Shown piece after piece: positions 51,289 through 59,865 of a stretch of DNA of 64,000 nt. The notes below the pieces were generated by a model that was given only the letters and a program-made list of their open reading frames with translations, had not been told where the DNA came from and ran no database searches. Both the position numbers and the translations under genes were made by a program. Origin of the DNA: Actinacidiphila guanduensis (lineage in GTDB: Bacteria; Actinomycetota; Actinomycetes; Streptomycetales; Streptomycetaceae); NCBI RefSeq assembly GCF_900103985.1, contig NZ_FNIE01000013.1:62001-126000 (forward strand), given 5' to 3'. Numbering within the stretch: the stretch's first letter is position 1; each line of letters opens with the position of its first letter.

Positions 51289-52230
51289 GTGGAACTACGG
51301 CAGTTGCGGTACTTCGTCGCCGTCGCCCAGGAGCTGCACTTCGGGCGGGCGGCGATGCGCGTGCACATCTCCGGGCCCGCGCTCTCGCAGCAGATCATCG
51401 CCCTCGAACGGGACCTGGGCGCCCAGCTGTTCGTACGGGACCGGCGCACCGTGCAGCTGACCGCGGCCGGCGAGGCGCTGCTGGAGGACGCGCGGCGGAT
51501 GCTCGCCCTCGCCGACGACGCGCGCCGCCGGGTCCGGCGGACCGCCGCCGAGGCGGCCCCGCTGCGGCTCGGGTACGTCAGCTGGCTGCCGCAGGAAGCC
51601 GGGTCGGGCCTCGGGGTGCCGCTGCGGATCGACGAGTGGGTGCTGCCCTCGCACGTGCAGGCCGACCGGGTCGCGGAGGGCAGCCTCGACCTCGCGCTGG
51701 CCTGGCTGCCGGCCGCCGGTGCCGCCCGCCGCGGGCTGGCCGCGCACCTGGTACGGGCCGAGGCGCTCACCGCCTGCGCGCCGGGGGCGGGTTCGGGCGA
51801 GGCGGTGCCCGCGGCGGGCCTGACGGTGCTGGTCGACACCGACGAGTGGGCGTGGTCCTCGTGGAACGCCTTCGCCGCGGAGTTCGCGGCCGACACCGGG
51901 GCCGCGCTCGCCCGGATCGACGACGGCGGGGTCACCGGCGAGGCGTTCTACGGCCACGTGCGCCAGCTCGGCGGGCCCGTCCTCGGCTCGCCCAAGCGCC
52001 ATCTCGCGGTCATGCCGCCCACGCTGGCCCGCCGCCCGATCGCGGCGCCGACCCCGGTGTGGACCTGGTCCCTCCTGCACCGCGCCGACGACGACCGCCC
52101 GGCCGTGCGCACCGCGACCGCCGCCTTCCTCGCGCTCTCCCGCGCCCACGCCTGGCCCACCCCGCCGCCGGCCCCCTTCTGGCTCCCGGCCGACGACCCC
52201 CACCGCGCGGTGCTCACGTCCGTCAGCTGA
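51289..52230 (+). CDS. LysR-family transcriptional regulator
   Basis: A 313-residue regulator. Helix-turn-helix: MELRQLRYFVAVAQELHFGRAAMRVHISGPALSQQIIALERDLGAQLFVR; the effector domain follows. The GTG start at 51289 lies six bases after TACGCT, with no Shine-Dalgarno, so the mRNA is probably leaderless. The likely target is the divergent MFS gene 653 bp away, though the distance is large for a LysR pair. Confidence 0.93.
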   Translation: MELRQLRYFVAVAQELHFGRAAMRVHISGPALSQQIIALERDLGAQLFVRDRRTVQLTAAGEALLEDARRMLALADDARRRVRRTAAEAAPLRLGYVSWLPQEAGSGLGVPLRIDEWVLPSHVQADRVAEGSLDLALAWLPAAGAARRGLAAHLVRAEALTACAPGAGSGEAVPAAGLTVLVDTDEWAWSSWNAFAAEFAADTGAALARIDDGGVTGEAFYGHVRQLGGPVLGSPKRHLAVMPPTLARRPIAAPTPVWTWSLLHRADDDRPAVRTATAAFLALSRAHAWPTPPPAPFWLPADDPHRAVLTSVS

Positions 52231-52259
52231 AGCCTGTCCGGACGGGCGCGGCCCCCGGG

Positions 52260-52691
52260 TCAGCCCGCGACCACGGCGAGGACGGCGGCCGCCGCGGCCA
52301 CCAGCGCCAGCACCCCGAAGGTCGCCGCGCGGCCGGCGGTGCCCCGGGCCCGGTCCCGCGGTGGGAACGCGGTGGCCCGCTCGGGCCGGACGGGGGAGTA
52401 GCGCACGGTGACGGTGTCGCCCTCGGCGGTGCCGAGCGGGCCGAGCTCCTCGAAGCGCACGACGCGGCCGTCCGCGGTGGTGAACTCGTACTGGAAGTGC
52501 CGGGTGACGCCGCCGAAGCCGGAATCCGACGCGTCCCGGTCGCGGGTGGTCCGGACGCCCACGCACCGTCCCTGCGCCGTCAGACCCGCCCATGCCTGCT
52601 CCATCTCCCGTCGCCGTCGCGCCGATTGCACGCCCATGGCGACGGCCGCAGCGGCCACCACCACGGCCACCACCGCGAACATCCCCTGCAT
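52260..52691 (-). CDS. DUF3592 membrane protein
   Basis: A 143-residue protein with an N-terminal helix (FAVVAVVVAAAAVAMGV) and a C-terminal one (TFGVLALVAAAAAVLAVVAG) flanking a beta-rich domain of DUF3592 type (HFQYEFTTADGRVVRF, GDTVTVRYSPVRPERA). Function unknown. ATG 52691 follows GGGAGGG; it converges on the LysR gene with 29 bp between stops. Confidence 0.85.
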   Translation of the reverse strand: MQGMFAVVAVVVAAAAVAMGVQSARRRREMEQAWAGLTAQGRCVGVRTTRDRDASDSGFGGVTRHFQYEFTTADGRVVRFEELGPLGTAEGDTVTVRYSPVRPERATAFPPRDRARGTAGRAATFGVLALVAAAAAVLAVVAG

Positions 52692-52791
52692 CGAAGCCCT
52701 CCCACCGAGACCGGCCGTGTCCGATCCGACCCTGACCCGCCCCCGCGCTGCCGTCGCCGTCACGACGCCGGCGGGCGCGGGGGCGGGTGGG

Positions 52792-54096
52792 TCAGCGTGC
52801 CGGGGTGAGGCGGATCAGCGTGTTCAGGACCGTGTCGATGCGGTCCTGGGCCGGGGTGTCGGTGAGTTGGGTGAGGAGGCGGGCCATCGTGGCGAGGAGG
52901 ACGGGGCTGTCCATCACCCGGTCGTGCAGGAGCGGGCCGTAGCCGATGCGGCCGAAGACCTGCCGGGCGGCGAGGTTGCCCAGGCGGTAGTAGCGGCCCC
53001 AGACGCGCTGGAGTTCGGCGGGGTAGCGGTGCAGGGCGTGCTCGCGGCGGGCGCCCTCGGGCCGGGTGAGCGCCTGGGCGACCGTCTCGGCCGCGACCTC
53101 GCCCGCCTCCAGCGCCTGCGCGATGCCCTCGCCGCTCCACGGGCTGATCATGCCCGCGCTGTCGCCCACCAGCAGCAGCCCCCGCCCGTACTGGGGGCGG
53201 CGGTTGAAGCCCATCGGCAGGGCGGCACCGCGCAGCGGCGACTGCGCGCTCTCCTCGGACACGCCCCAGTCCGCCGGCAGCCGCTCCAGCCACAGGTCCA
53301 TGCTCGCCCGCAGGTCCACCGCCCCGTGCTTGCGGTGCGGCATTCCGCCGAGCCCGACGTTGACCCGCCCGTCGCCCAGCGGGAAGATCCAGCCGTAGCC
53401 GGGCAGGTGGCGTCCGGTGCGCGAGCAGCGCAGGTCGGCCCACAGCTCCAGGTAGGGGTCGTCGGCGCGGGGGCTGCGGTAATAGCGGCGGACGGCGGTC
53501 GCCATCGGTGCGCGCGTGTCGCGCTCCAGGCCCATCGCCAGCGCCGTGCGCGCCGAGGCGCCCTCGGCCGCGACGACCACCGGCGCCCGGTAGAGCGCGG
53601 GCCGCGCCTCGGGCCCGGCGGCCGCGTGCACGCCCGTGATCCGCCCGGCCCGGTCCAGCAGCGGCGCCGTCGCCCGCACCCCCGTCCGCAGCCGCGCCCC
53701 GGCCTTGACGGCATGCCGGGCGAGGATCTCGTCGAAGTCGTAACGGCTGCGGGTGAGGCCGAAGTCGGGGTAGCGGCCGAGCGCGGGCCAGTCGATGAGC
53801 ACCTCGCGGCCCTCGCGCACCCAGCGCATGCCGCGGGTGCGGTGCCAGCCGGGAGCGTCGATGTCCACGCCCATCCGCACCAGTTGGTGCACCCCGCGCG
53901 GGGTGAGCCCGTCGCCGCACACCTTCTCGCGCGGGAAGCCGCCCTTCTCCAGCAGCAGTACGTCCACCCCGGCCCTGGCCAGGTGCAGCGCGGTCGCCGA
54001 CCCGGCCGGACCGGCGCCGACCACGATCACCTGCGCGTCCTCACGCACCTCGGCGTCGTCCTGCGCCGTCGGCGGCTCCCGTCCAGCGTCGGCCAC
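52792..54096 (-). CDS. Geranylgeranyl reductase-family FAD oxidoreductase
   Basis: A 434-residue flavoprotein. FAD fold VIVVGAGPAGSATALHLARAGVDVLLLEKGGFPREKVCGDGLTPRGV, where PREKVCGDGL is the geranylgeranyl-reductase family signature, then VVVAAEGASARTALAMGL and LLVGDSAGMISPWSGEGIAQALEAG. Members reduce isoprenoid double bonds (for example menaquinone side chains) or act on electron carriers; in Streptomyces such a gene is often beside nuo genes, which are not present here. GTG 54096 follows GAGGAGG. Confidence 0.9.
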   Translation of the reverse strand: MADAGREPPTAQDDAEVREDAQVIVVGAGPAGSATALHLARAGVDVLLLEKGGFPREKVCGDGLTPRGVHQLVRMGVDIDAPGWHRTRGMRWVREGREVLIDWPALGRYPDFGLTRSRYDFDEILARHAVKAGARLRTGVRATAPLLDRAGRITGVHAAAGPEARPALYRAPVVVAAEGASARTALAMGLERDTRAPMATAVRRYYRSPRADDPYLELWADLRCSRTGRHLPGYGWIFPLGDGRVNVGLGGMPHRKHGAVDLRASMDLWLERLPADWGVSEESAQSPLRGAALPMGFNRRPQYGRGLLLVGDSAGMISPWSGEGIAQALEAGEVAAETVAQALTRPEGARREHALHRYPAELQRVWGRYYRLGNLAARQVFGRIGYGPLLHDRVMDSPVLLATMARLLTQLTDTPAQDRIDTVLNTLIRLTPAR

Positions 54097-54259
54097 GCTC
54101 TGCCTCCTCGCTCCGCCCCGTACCCGAAGGGCCCGCGGTCCGCGCAGCGCGGTGCCGGCCGGCCCGTCACTACCTTCCCCCGCCCCGCCGGCACCACACC
54201 ACGCGGCCTGCCCCAGCCGCCCCCTGACGGATCGAATTTTAGTTTATTAGGAATATTCG

Positions 54260-54288
54260 TTGACAGGGTGCGGGGCCGCCTCCACAGT
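54260..54288 (+). promoter_or_regulatory. Promoter of the second GH27 gene with AT-rich upstream element
   Basis: -35 TTGACA (54260-54265), 17-bp spacer, -10 CACAGT (54283-54288). Directly upstream is an AT-rich block (54235-54259, including TTTAGTTTATTAGGAATATT) very unlike the surrounding sequence and similar to that before the ABC receptor gene; likely operator or UP element. Confidence 0.65.
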
Positions 54289-54361
54289 TCTTCCGCGAGG
54301 CGCGGCGCCCGGTCATGGGCGGGTCCGCGCCAGGACATCCCCGAACTCACCGGAGAGACAC

Positions 54362-56533
54362 GTGACTTCGCTCCGTTCACGGAAGACGCAGGTCCGGCGG
54401 GCCGGCACGGTGGCCGCGCTCGCCGCGCTGGTGGCCACCGCGCTGCCGGCCGCCGCCGTCGCCGCGGTCCCCGCGGCCGGGCCCGGCGCACCCGCCGCGG
54501 CCGGCACTTTCGCCGGCCGGGCCGCGACCCTCGACCCCACCCCGTACATGGGCTGGAACACCTACTACGGCCTGGGCGCGCCCACCGAGGACCAGGTGAA
54601 GAGCGTCGCGGACTACCTGGTCAGCAGCGGCCTGCGCGACAGCGGCTACGACATCGTGTGGCTCGACGGCGGCTGGCAGGCCGACACCCCGCGCGACGCC
54701 CAGGGCAATCTGCAGGCCAACCCCGAGCGCTTCCCGCACGGCATCCCGGCCCTGGTGGACTACCTGCACGCGCGCGGCCTGCGGGCCGGCATCTACACCG
54801 ACGCCGGGGACTACGACCCGGCCAGCTGCGGCCTGGGCAGCCGCGGCCACTACCAGCAGGACGCCGACCTGTTCGCGCGCTGGAAGGTGGACGCGATCAA
54901 GGTCGACTTCCTGTGCGGCATCGGCGAGAAGCTCCACCCGGGCCCGGCCTACCAGGAGTTCGCCGCCGCGGTCGCCGCGTCCGGCCGCCCCATGCTGCTC
55001 AACCTGTGCAACCCGCTCACCGACGACTGGGGCCTGCCGCACGACCCGGACCAGGACGCCCACAACACCTACGTCTACGGCCCCACCACCGCCGACTCCT
55101 GGCGCACCGGCACCGACATCGCCTGGGGCACTCCCACCGCGGGGGAGTTCCCCGACGTGCTGCGCAACATGGACGCCAACGCCTGGCACCCCGAGGCCCA
55201 GTCGCCCGGCCACTGGAACGACCCGGACTACCTCATCCCGATGCGGCCGCTGGCCGGCGGCGGCTACGAGCTGAGCCAGGAGGAGTCCACCACGCAGCTG
55301 GTGATGTGGGCCGAGATGGCCTCCCCGCTGGTGATCGGCTCCGACCCGCGCACCCTGTCGCAGGCGATGCTCGCCACCCTGGAGAACCCCGAGATCATCG
55401 CCGTCGACCAGGACCCGCTGGGCATCCAGGGGGTGCGGATCGCCACCGACGCCACCGGCGACACCTACAGCAAGGTGCTCGCCGGCAGCGGCCGGCGCGC
55501 GGTGGTGCTGCTCAACCGCTCCGACCAGCCCGCGCAGCGCACCGTCACCTTCGCGCAGGCCGGGCTCACCGGCAAGGTCGCCGTGCGCGACCTGCGGGCC
55601 CGCGCGGACCGCGGCACCCACACCGGCTCCTACACCGTCACCGTGCCCGCGCACGGCACCGCGATGCTGTCGCTGACCGGCACCGACGACGCCCCCGGCA
55701 CCCTGCTCGGCCGCACCACCTCCAGCGCCGACCCCGCGATCGTCGCCGACGGCAGCGCGCTGACCGCCTTCACCCGGGGGCCGGGCGGCTCGCTGCAGGT
55801 GCAGACCGGCACACGGACCGGCGCCGGCGGGCAGTGGACGGGCCGCACCACCGACCTCGGCGGCCCCACCCACGGCGCCTTCACCGGCCAGCCCGCGGCC
55901 TACGGTTCGGCCGGCGGCCGGATCGACGTCTTCGTCCGCGGCCTGGACGGCCACGCCTACCGCCGCACCCTGCAGCACGGCCACTGGGGCGGCTGGCAGG
56001 ACCTCGGCGGCAGCATCGCCGACGCCCCCACCGTGGCGTGGAACGGCCCCGGCGACTGGACGCTGTACGCCACCGGCACCGACGGCGCCGTGGACAGCCG
56101 CAGCGCGCAGGGGAGTTGGGACAGCGCGGGGGCGCCCGACGGGGTCGCGCTGCGCGGCCGCCCGTCCGCCGCCGTGGACTCCGCGGGCCGCACCCACCTC
56201 GCGGTGCGCACCGCCGACGACGCGGTCTGGACCCGCGAGCGCGCCGCGGACGGCACCTGGTCGGCGTGGACCTCGCTCGGCGGCACCGTCAGCGGCAGCC
56301 CCACCCTGGTCGCCTCCGGCACCTCGGTCCACCTGCTCGCCCGCGCCTCGGACTACACCCTCTGGCGGCGCGACTACGACGCGGCGAGCGGCAGTTGGGG
56401 CGGCTGGTACCCGCAGCAGGACTACGCGAGCAACGCCTTCGACGGGTCGCTCGGCGCCACCGCGGGCCCCGGCGGCACCGTGCTGGTGATCGCCCGCGGA
56501 GTGGCCGGACGGGTGCGCCAGAGCGCCCTGTGA
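54362..56533 (+). CDS. Secreted GH27 alpha-galactosidase with beta-propeller-like C-terminus
   Basis: A 723-residue secreted enzyme. Signal peptide to about residue 35. GH27 barrel: TPYMGWNTYYGLG, YDIVWLDGGWQ, GIYTDAGDY, nucleophile Asp182 in IKVDFLCG, acid/base Asp252 in RTGTDIAW, PGHWNDPDYLIPM, then a C-terminal beta domain. From about residue 450 follow repeated units with SADPAIVADGSALTAFTRG, DVFVRGLDGHAYRR and WGGWQDLGG, typical of PLL-type lectin propellers. GTG 54362 follows GGAGAG. It precedes a sugar importer gene set that has its own promoter. Confidence 0.92.
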   Translation: MTSLRSRKTQVRRAGTVAALAALVATALPAAAVAAVPAAGPGAPAAAGTFAGRAATLDPTPYMGWNTYYGLGAPTEDQVKSVADYLVSSGLRDSGYDIVWLDGGWQADTPRDAQGNLQANPERFPHGIPALVDYLHARGLRAGIYTDAGDYDPASCGLGSRGHYQQDADLFARWKVDAIKVDFLCGIGEKLHPGPAYQEFAAAVAASGRPMLLNLCNPLTDDWGLPHDPDQDAHNTYVYGPTTADSWRTGTDIAWGTPTAGEFPDVLRNMDANAWHPEAQSPGHWNDPDYLIPMRPLAGGGYELSQEESTTQLVMWAEMASPLVIGSDPRTLSQAMLATLENPEIIAVDQDPLGIQGVRIATDATGDTYSKVLAGSGRRAVVLLNRSDQPAQRTVTFAQAGLTGKVAVRDLRARADRGTHTGSYTVTVPAHGTAMLSLTGTDDAPGTLLGRTTSSADPAIVADGSALTAFTRGPGGSLQVQTGTRTGAGGQWTGRTTDLGGPTHGAFTGQPAAYGSAGGRIDVFVRGLDGHAYRRTLQHGHWGGWQDLGGSIADAPTVAWNGPGDWTLYATGTDGAVDSRSAQGSWDSAGAPDGVALRGRPSAAVDSAGRTHLAVRTADDAVWTRERAADGTWSAWTSLGGTVSGSPTLVASGTSVHLLARASDYTLWRRDYDAASGSWGGWYPQQDYASNAFDGSLGATAGPGGTVLVIARGVAGRVRQSAL

Positions 56534-56597
56534 GGCCGTGCGGTGCGGCCCGCCCGACCGGCCGTAAAACCGTTAGTCAGTAAATTACGAATTAATC

Positions 56598-56626
56598 TTG
56601 ACGTCGCTCCGGCGTCACGCCACTCT
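56598..56626 (+). promoter_or_regulatory. Promoter of the galactoside ABC operon with AT-rich upstream element
   Basis: -35 TTGACG (56598-56603), 17-bp spacer, -10 CACTCT (56621-56626). The upstream block matches the one before the GH27 gene in 14 of 19 positions ending at TTGAC (ATTACGAATTAATCTTGAC against ATTAGGAATATTCGTTGAC). Probable shared operator. Confidence 0.65.
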
Positions 56627-56694
56627 GTACGAGCCGAACGGGCGCCCCGCCGTCAGGGGGCGGGGCCCTCTTCCGTGGGCGCAGAAGGAGTCCC

Positions 56695-57999
56695 ATGAAC
56701 ACCTCACCAACCAGCCGTCGCCGCTTCCTCGCCGGAGCCGGCGCCCTCGGAGCCGTCGGCGCCGCCTCGCTGATGAGCGGATGCGTCGCCTCCGGCTCCG
56801 GCGGCGGCAGCACCGCCCAGTCCAAGGGCGGCACGGTCAGCCTGCAGTCCAACCTCTCCTCACCGCAGGCCAAGAAGGCGATGGAGGACCTGGTCGCCGC
56901 CTTCGACAAGCGCGGCGGCGCCAAGGCCAGCCTCAACACGGTGGCCTCGGAGACCTTCCGCACCCAGCTGCCGACCTACCTCACCTCGGCCAACCCGCCG
57001 GACCTGCTCACCTGGTACCCCGGCTCGGTCGCCAACGCCTACTCCGACAAGAACCTGCTGCTCGACGTCGACGACATCTGGACCAAGCCCGAACTGTCCG
57101 GCTACTCCGACGCGTTGAAGAAGCTCTGCACCGACGACAAGGGCCGCAAGGTCTTCGTGCCGGCCAGCTACTACTGGTGGGGCGTCTTCTACAAGAAGTC
57201 CAACTTCGCCAAGTGGGACGTGCAGGAGCCCAAGACCTGGGACGAGTTCCTCGCGCTGTGCCGGAAGCTCAAGACCAAGGGCGTGGCCCCGATCGGGCTG
57301 GGCGCCGGCGCCGACACCGCCTGGGTCGCCTCCGCGTGGTTCGACTACTTCGACATCCGCATCAACGGCGCCCAGTACCACCGCGACCTGCTCGCCGGGA
57401 AGCACAGCTTCACCGACCCGCAGGTGCACAAGGTCTTCGACACCTGGTCCGAGGCGCTGCCCTACTTCGACCCCAACGGCACCGCCCTGTCCTTCCAGGA
57501 CGCCACCACCGCGCTGCTCAACAACCGCACCGGCATGATGCTGATCGGCACCTTCTTCGCCGACGCCGCCCCCAAGGACCAGCTCGGCGACCTCGACTTC
57601 TTCCGGTTCCCGGTGATCGACCCGGCGATGCCGCTGGTCGAGGAGGGTCCCACCGACGGGTACTTCGCCAGCGCCCACACCCACCACCAGGCCGAGGTCA
57701 AGGAGCTGATGCGCTACCTGGCCACCGCCGAGGCGCAGGAGATCTACCTCAAGGGCTCCTCGGGCACCTCCATCCCGACCAACCCCACCGCCAAGGACTC
57801 CGGCACGCCGCTGGTCAAGAAGGGCCGGGCGATGATCGAGAGCGCCGCCGACGTCACGCAGTTCTTCAACCGCGACTCCAGCGACGCCCTGCAGCCCACC
57901 GCCGACACCGCGCTGACGAAGTTCCTCGCCAAGCCCAAGGAGATCACCTCGATCCTCTCGAACTGGCAGCGCGACGCACAGAAGATCTGGAGCCAGTGA
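56695..57999 (+). CDS. Sugar ABC transporter substrate-binding lipoprotein (SBP_bac_1)
   Basis: A 434-residue receptor exported by Tat (SRRRFLAGAG) with lipobox LMSGC (Cys29). Extracellular solute-binding family 1: PPDLLTWYPGSVANAY, VPASYYWWGVFYKKSNF, WDEFLALCRKLKTKGVAPIGLG, NRTGMMLIGTFF. Given flanking alpha-galactosidases of GH27 and GH36, the ligand is probably raffinose, melibiose or a related galactoside. ATG 56695 follows AGAAGGAG. It heads a receptor-permease-permease-GH36 operon with no ATPase gene; a shared MsiK-type ATPase elsewhere is expected, as usual in Streptomyces. Confidence 0.93.
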   Translation: MNTSPTSRRRFLAGAGALGAVGAASLMSGCVASGSGGGSTAQSKGGTVSLQSNLSSPQAKKAMEDLVAAFDKRGGAKASLNTVASETFRTQLPTYLTSANPPDLLTWYPGSVANAYSDKNLLLDVDDIWTKPELSGYSDALKKLCTDDKGRKVFVPASYYWWGVFYKKSNFAKWDVQEPKTWDEFLALCRKLKTKGVAPIGLGAGADTAWVASAWFDYFDIRINGAQYHRDLLAGKHSFTDPQVHKVFDTWSEALPYFDPNGTALSFQDATTALLNNRTGMMLIGTFFADAAPKDQLGDLDFFRFPVIDPAMPLVEEGPTDGYFASAHTHHQAEVKELMRYLATAEAQEIYLKGSSGTSIPTNPTAKDSGTPLVKKGRAMIESAADVTQFFNRDSSDALQPTADTALTKFLAKPKEITSILSNWQRDAQKIWSQ

Positions 58000-58000
58000 C

Positions 58001-58942
58001 ATGGCGGTGCTGACCGCGACCGACCGCGACCGCGCGGCCGGCGCCGCCCCCGGACCGGTCCGGGGGCGGCGCGGACGGGCCACCCGCGTCCCCCCGGTGG
58101 TGCTCGCCTTCGTGCTGGTCCCGCTGCTCGTCGAGGGCTTCTGGGTGTTCTGGCCGGCCCTGCAGGGCTTCTGGCTGTCGCTGACCAAATGGGACGGCAT
58201 CTCACCGCCGCAGTACGTGGGCCTGGCCAACTACCGCGAGATGGTGCACGACTCCGTCTTCCACACCGCGCTGCTCGACACCGTGCTCTGGCTCGCGCTC
58301 TTCGGCGGCCTGTCGGCGATCCTCGGCCTGGGCGCGGCCCTGCTGCTCCAGCAGGAGCGCCGCGGCGTCGGCGTCTACCGGGCCGCGCTCTTCCTGCCGG
58401 TGGTCTTCTCGCTCACCGCGACCGCCCTGGTCTGGCAGGCGATGTACCAGCCGGACGGACTCGTCGACAAGACCATGTCCGCCCTGGGCCTGGGCGGCCT
58501 CACCCACCCGTGGCTCGCCGACCAGGACACCGCCCTGTACGCGGTGATCGTCCCCGCCCTGTGGCGCCAGATCGGCTACGTCATGGTGCTCTACCTCGCC
58601 GGCCTGAAAGGCATCGACCCGGCCCTGTACGAGGCCGCGAAGGTGGACGGCGCCACCCGCTGGCAGCAGTTCCGGCACATCACCCTGCCGCAGCTGTCCA
58701 GCGTCAACGCCGTGGTGCTCTCGGTGATCATCATCGACTCGCTGCGCTCCTTCGACGTCGTGTGGGCGCTCACCCGCGGCGGGCCCTACCACTCCTCGGA
58801 GCTGCTGAGCACCTACATGTACTCCACCGCCTTCCAGTCGCTGCGCCTGGGCTACGGCTCCGCGCTCGCCGTCGTCATCTTCGTGCTCGCCTTCGGCGTC
58901 ATCGCCTCCTACCTGGTGCGCGCGTTCAAGGAGGCCGACTGA
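58001..58942 (+). CDS. Sugar ABC transporter permease (MalF type)
   Basis: A 313-residue permease with six helices. Opening helix VVLAFVLVPLLVEGFWVFWPALQGFWLSLTKWDG is the MalF/LacF pattern; the coupling (EAA) loop is YEAAKVDGATRWQQFRHITLPQL. The ATG comes one base after the receptor stop, so translation is coupled. Confidence 0.95.
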   Translation: MAVLTATDRDRAAGAAPGPVRGRRGRATRVPPVVLAFVLVPLLVEGFWVFWPALQGFWLSLTKWDGISPPQYVGLANYREMVHDSVFHTALLDTVLWLALFGGLSAILGLGAALLLQQERRGVGVYRAALFLPVVFSLTATALVWQAMYQPDGLVDKTMSALGLGGLTHPWLADQDTALYAVIVPALWRQIGYVMVLYLAGLKGIDPALYEAAKVDGATRWQQFRHITLPQLSSVNAVVLSVIIIDSLRSFDVVWALTRGGPYHSSELLSTYMYSTAFQSLRLGYGSALAVVIFVLAFGVIASYLVRAFKEAD

Positions 58943-59865
58943 TGGCCGCGACCACACCCGCGGGCACGCCCACCGGCAGCCCCGCCGGCTCCCCGGCCGG
59001 GCTCAAGGCCCGCACCGCCGACGCCTCCGCCCACGCCCGGCGCCGCCGGATGTGGGGCACGGTGGCCTTCCACGGCAGCGCCGGGCTGATCTCGCTGCTC
59101 TGGCTGGTGCCGATCGCCGTCGTCCTGGTCACCGCCACCCGTTCCTTCGACGACATCGCCGCCCACGGCCTGGGCAGCATGCCGCACTCCTTCACCCTCG
59201 GCGGCTTCCGCCAGGCGTGGACCGACGGCGGGCAGCAGCAGGCGCTGATCAACAGCCTCGTCGTCACCATCCCCACCGTGCTGCTGTCGCTGCTGCTCGC
59301 CTCCATGGCCGCCTTCGCGCTCAGCCGCTACGACGTGCCGCTGCGCCGCGCCCTGCTGCTGCTCATGCTCAGCGGCAACCTGCTGCCCCCGCAGATCCTG
59401 CTCATCCCGGTCTCCAAGCTCAGCGAGAAGCTCGGCATCTACGACTCGCTGTACGCACTGATCGGCGTGCAGATCGGCTTCGGCGTCGGCTTCTACGTCT
59501 TCGTGCTGCACGGCTTCATGCGCGCCATCCCGCCCGAGATCCAGCAGGCGGCCGTGATCGACGGCGCCGGGCCCTGGCAGATCTACACCCGCATCATCCT
59601 GCCGCTGGCCCGCCCCGCGCTGGCCGCGCTCACCGCGCTCTCCTTCACCTGGATCTTCAACGACCTGCTGTGGGCGATCACCGTGCTGCGCACCGGCAGC
59701 AAGATGCCCATCACCGCCTCCCTGCTGGGCCTGCAGGGCCAGTACGTCTCGCAGTGGAACGTCATCGCGGCCGGCTCGGTGATCGCCGCCGCCCCCACCG
59801 TCATCGTCTTCCTCCGCTTCCAGCGCCACTTCGTGGCGGGACTCAATCTCGGAGCCGTCAAGTGA
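58942..59865 (+). CDS. Sugar ABC transporter permease (MalG type)
   Basis: A 307-residue permease. After a Gly/Ser-rich tail come six helices, GNLLPPQILLIPVSKLSEKLGIYDSLYALI, and the EAA loop QQAAVIDGAGPWQIYTRIILPLARPALAAL. ATG overlaps the previous stop (TGATG). Forms a heterodimer with the MalF-type subunit. Confidence 0.95.
   Translation: MAATTPAGTPTGSPAGSPAGLKARTADASAHARRRRMWGTVAFHGSAGLISLLWLVPIAVVLVTATRSFDDIAAHGLGSMPHSFTLGGFRQAWTDGGQQQALINSLVVTIPTVLLSLLLASMAAFALSRYDVPLRRALLLLMLSGNLLPPQILLIPVSKLSEKLGIYDSLYALIGVQIGFGVGFYVFVLHGFMRAIPPEIQQAAVIDGAGPWQIYTRIILPLARPALAALTALSFTWIFNDLLWAITVLRTGSKMPITASLLGLQGQYVSQWNVIAAGSVIAAAPTVIVFLRFQRHFVAGLNLGAVK

Noticed and set aside
52408..56583. 1391-codon open frame on the plus strand
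   Set aside because: Composition is His/Arg/Pro-rich and it covers the DUF3592, reductase and GH27 genes in the wrong frame; a shadow.
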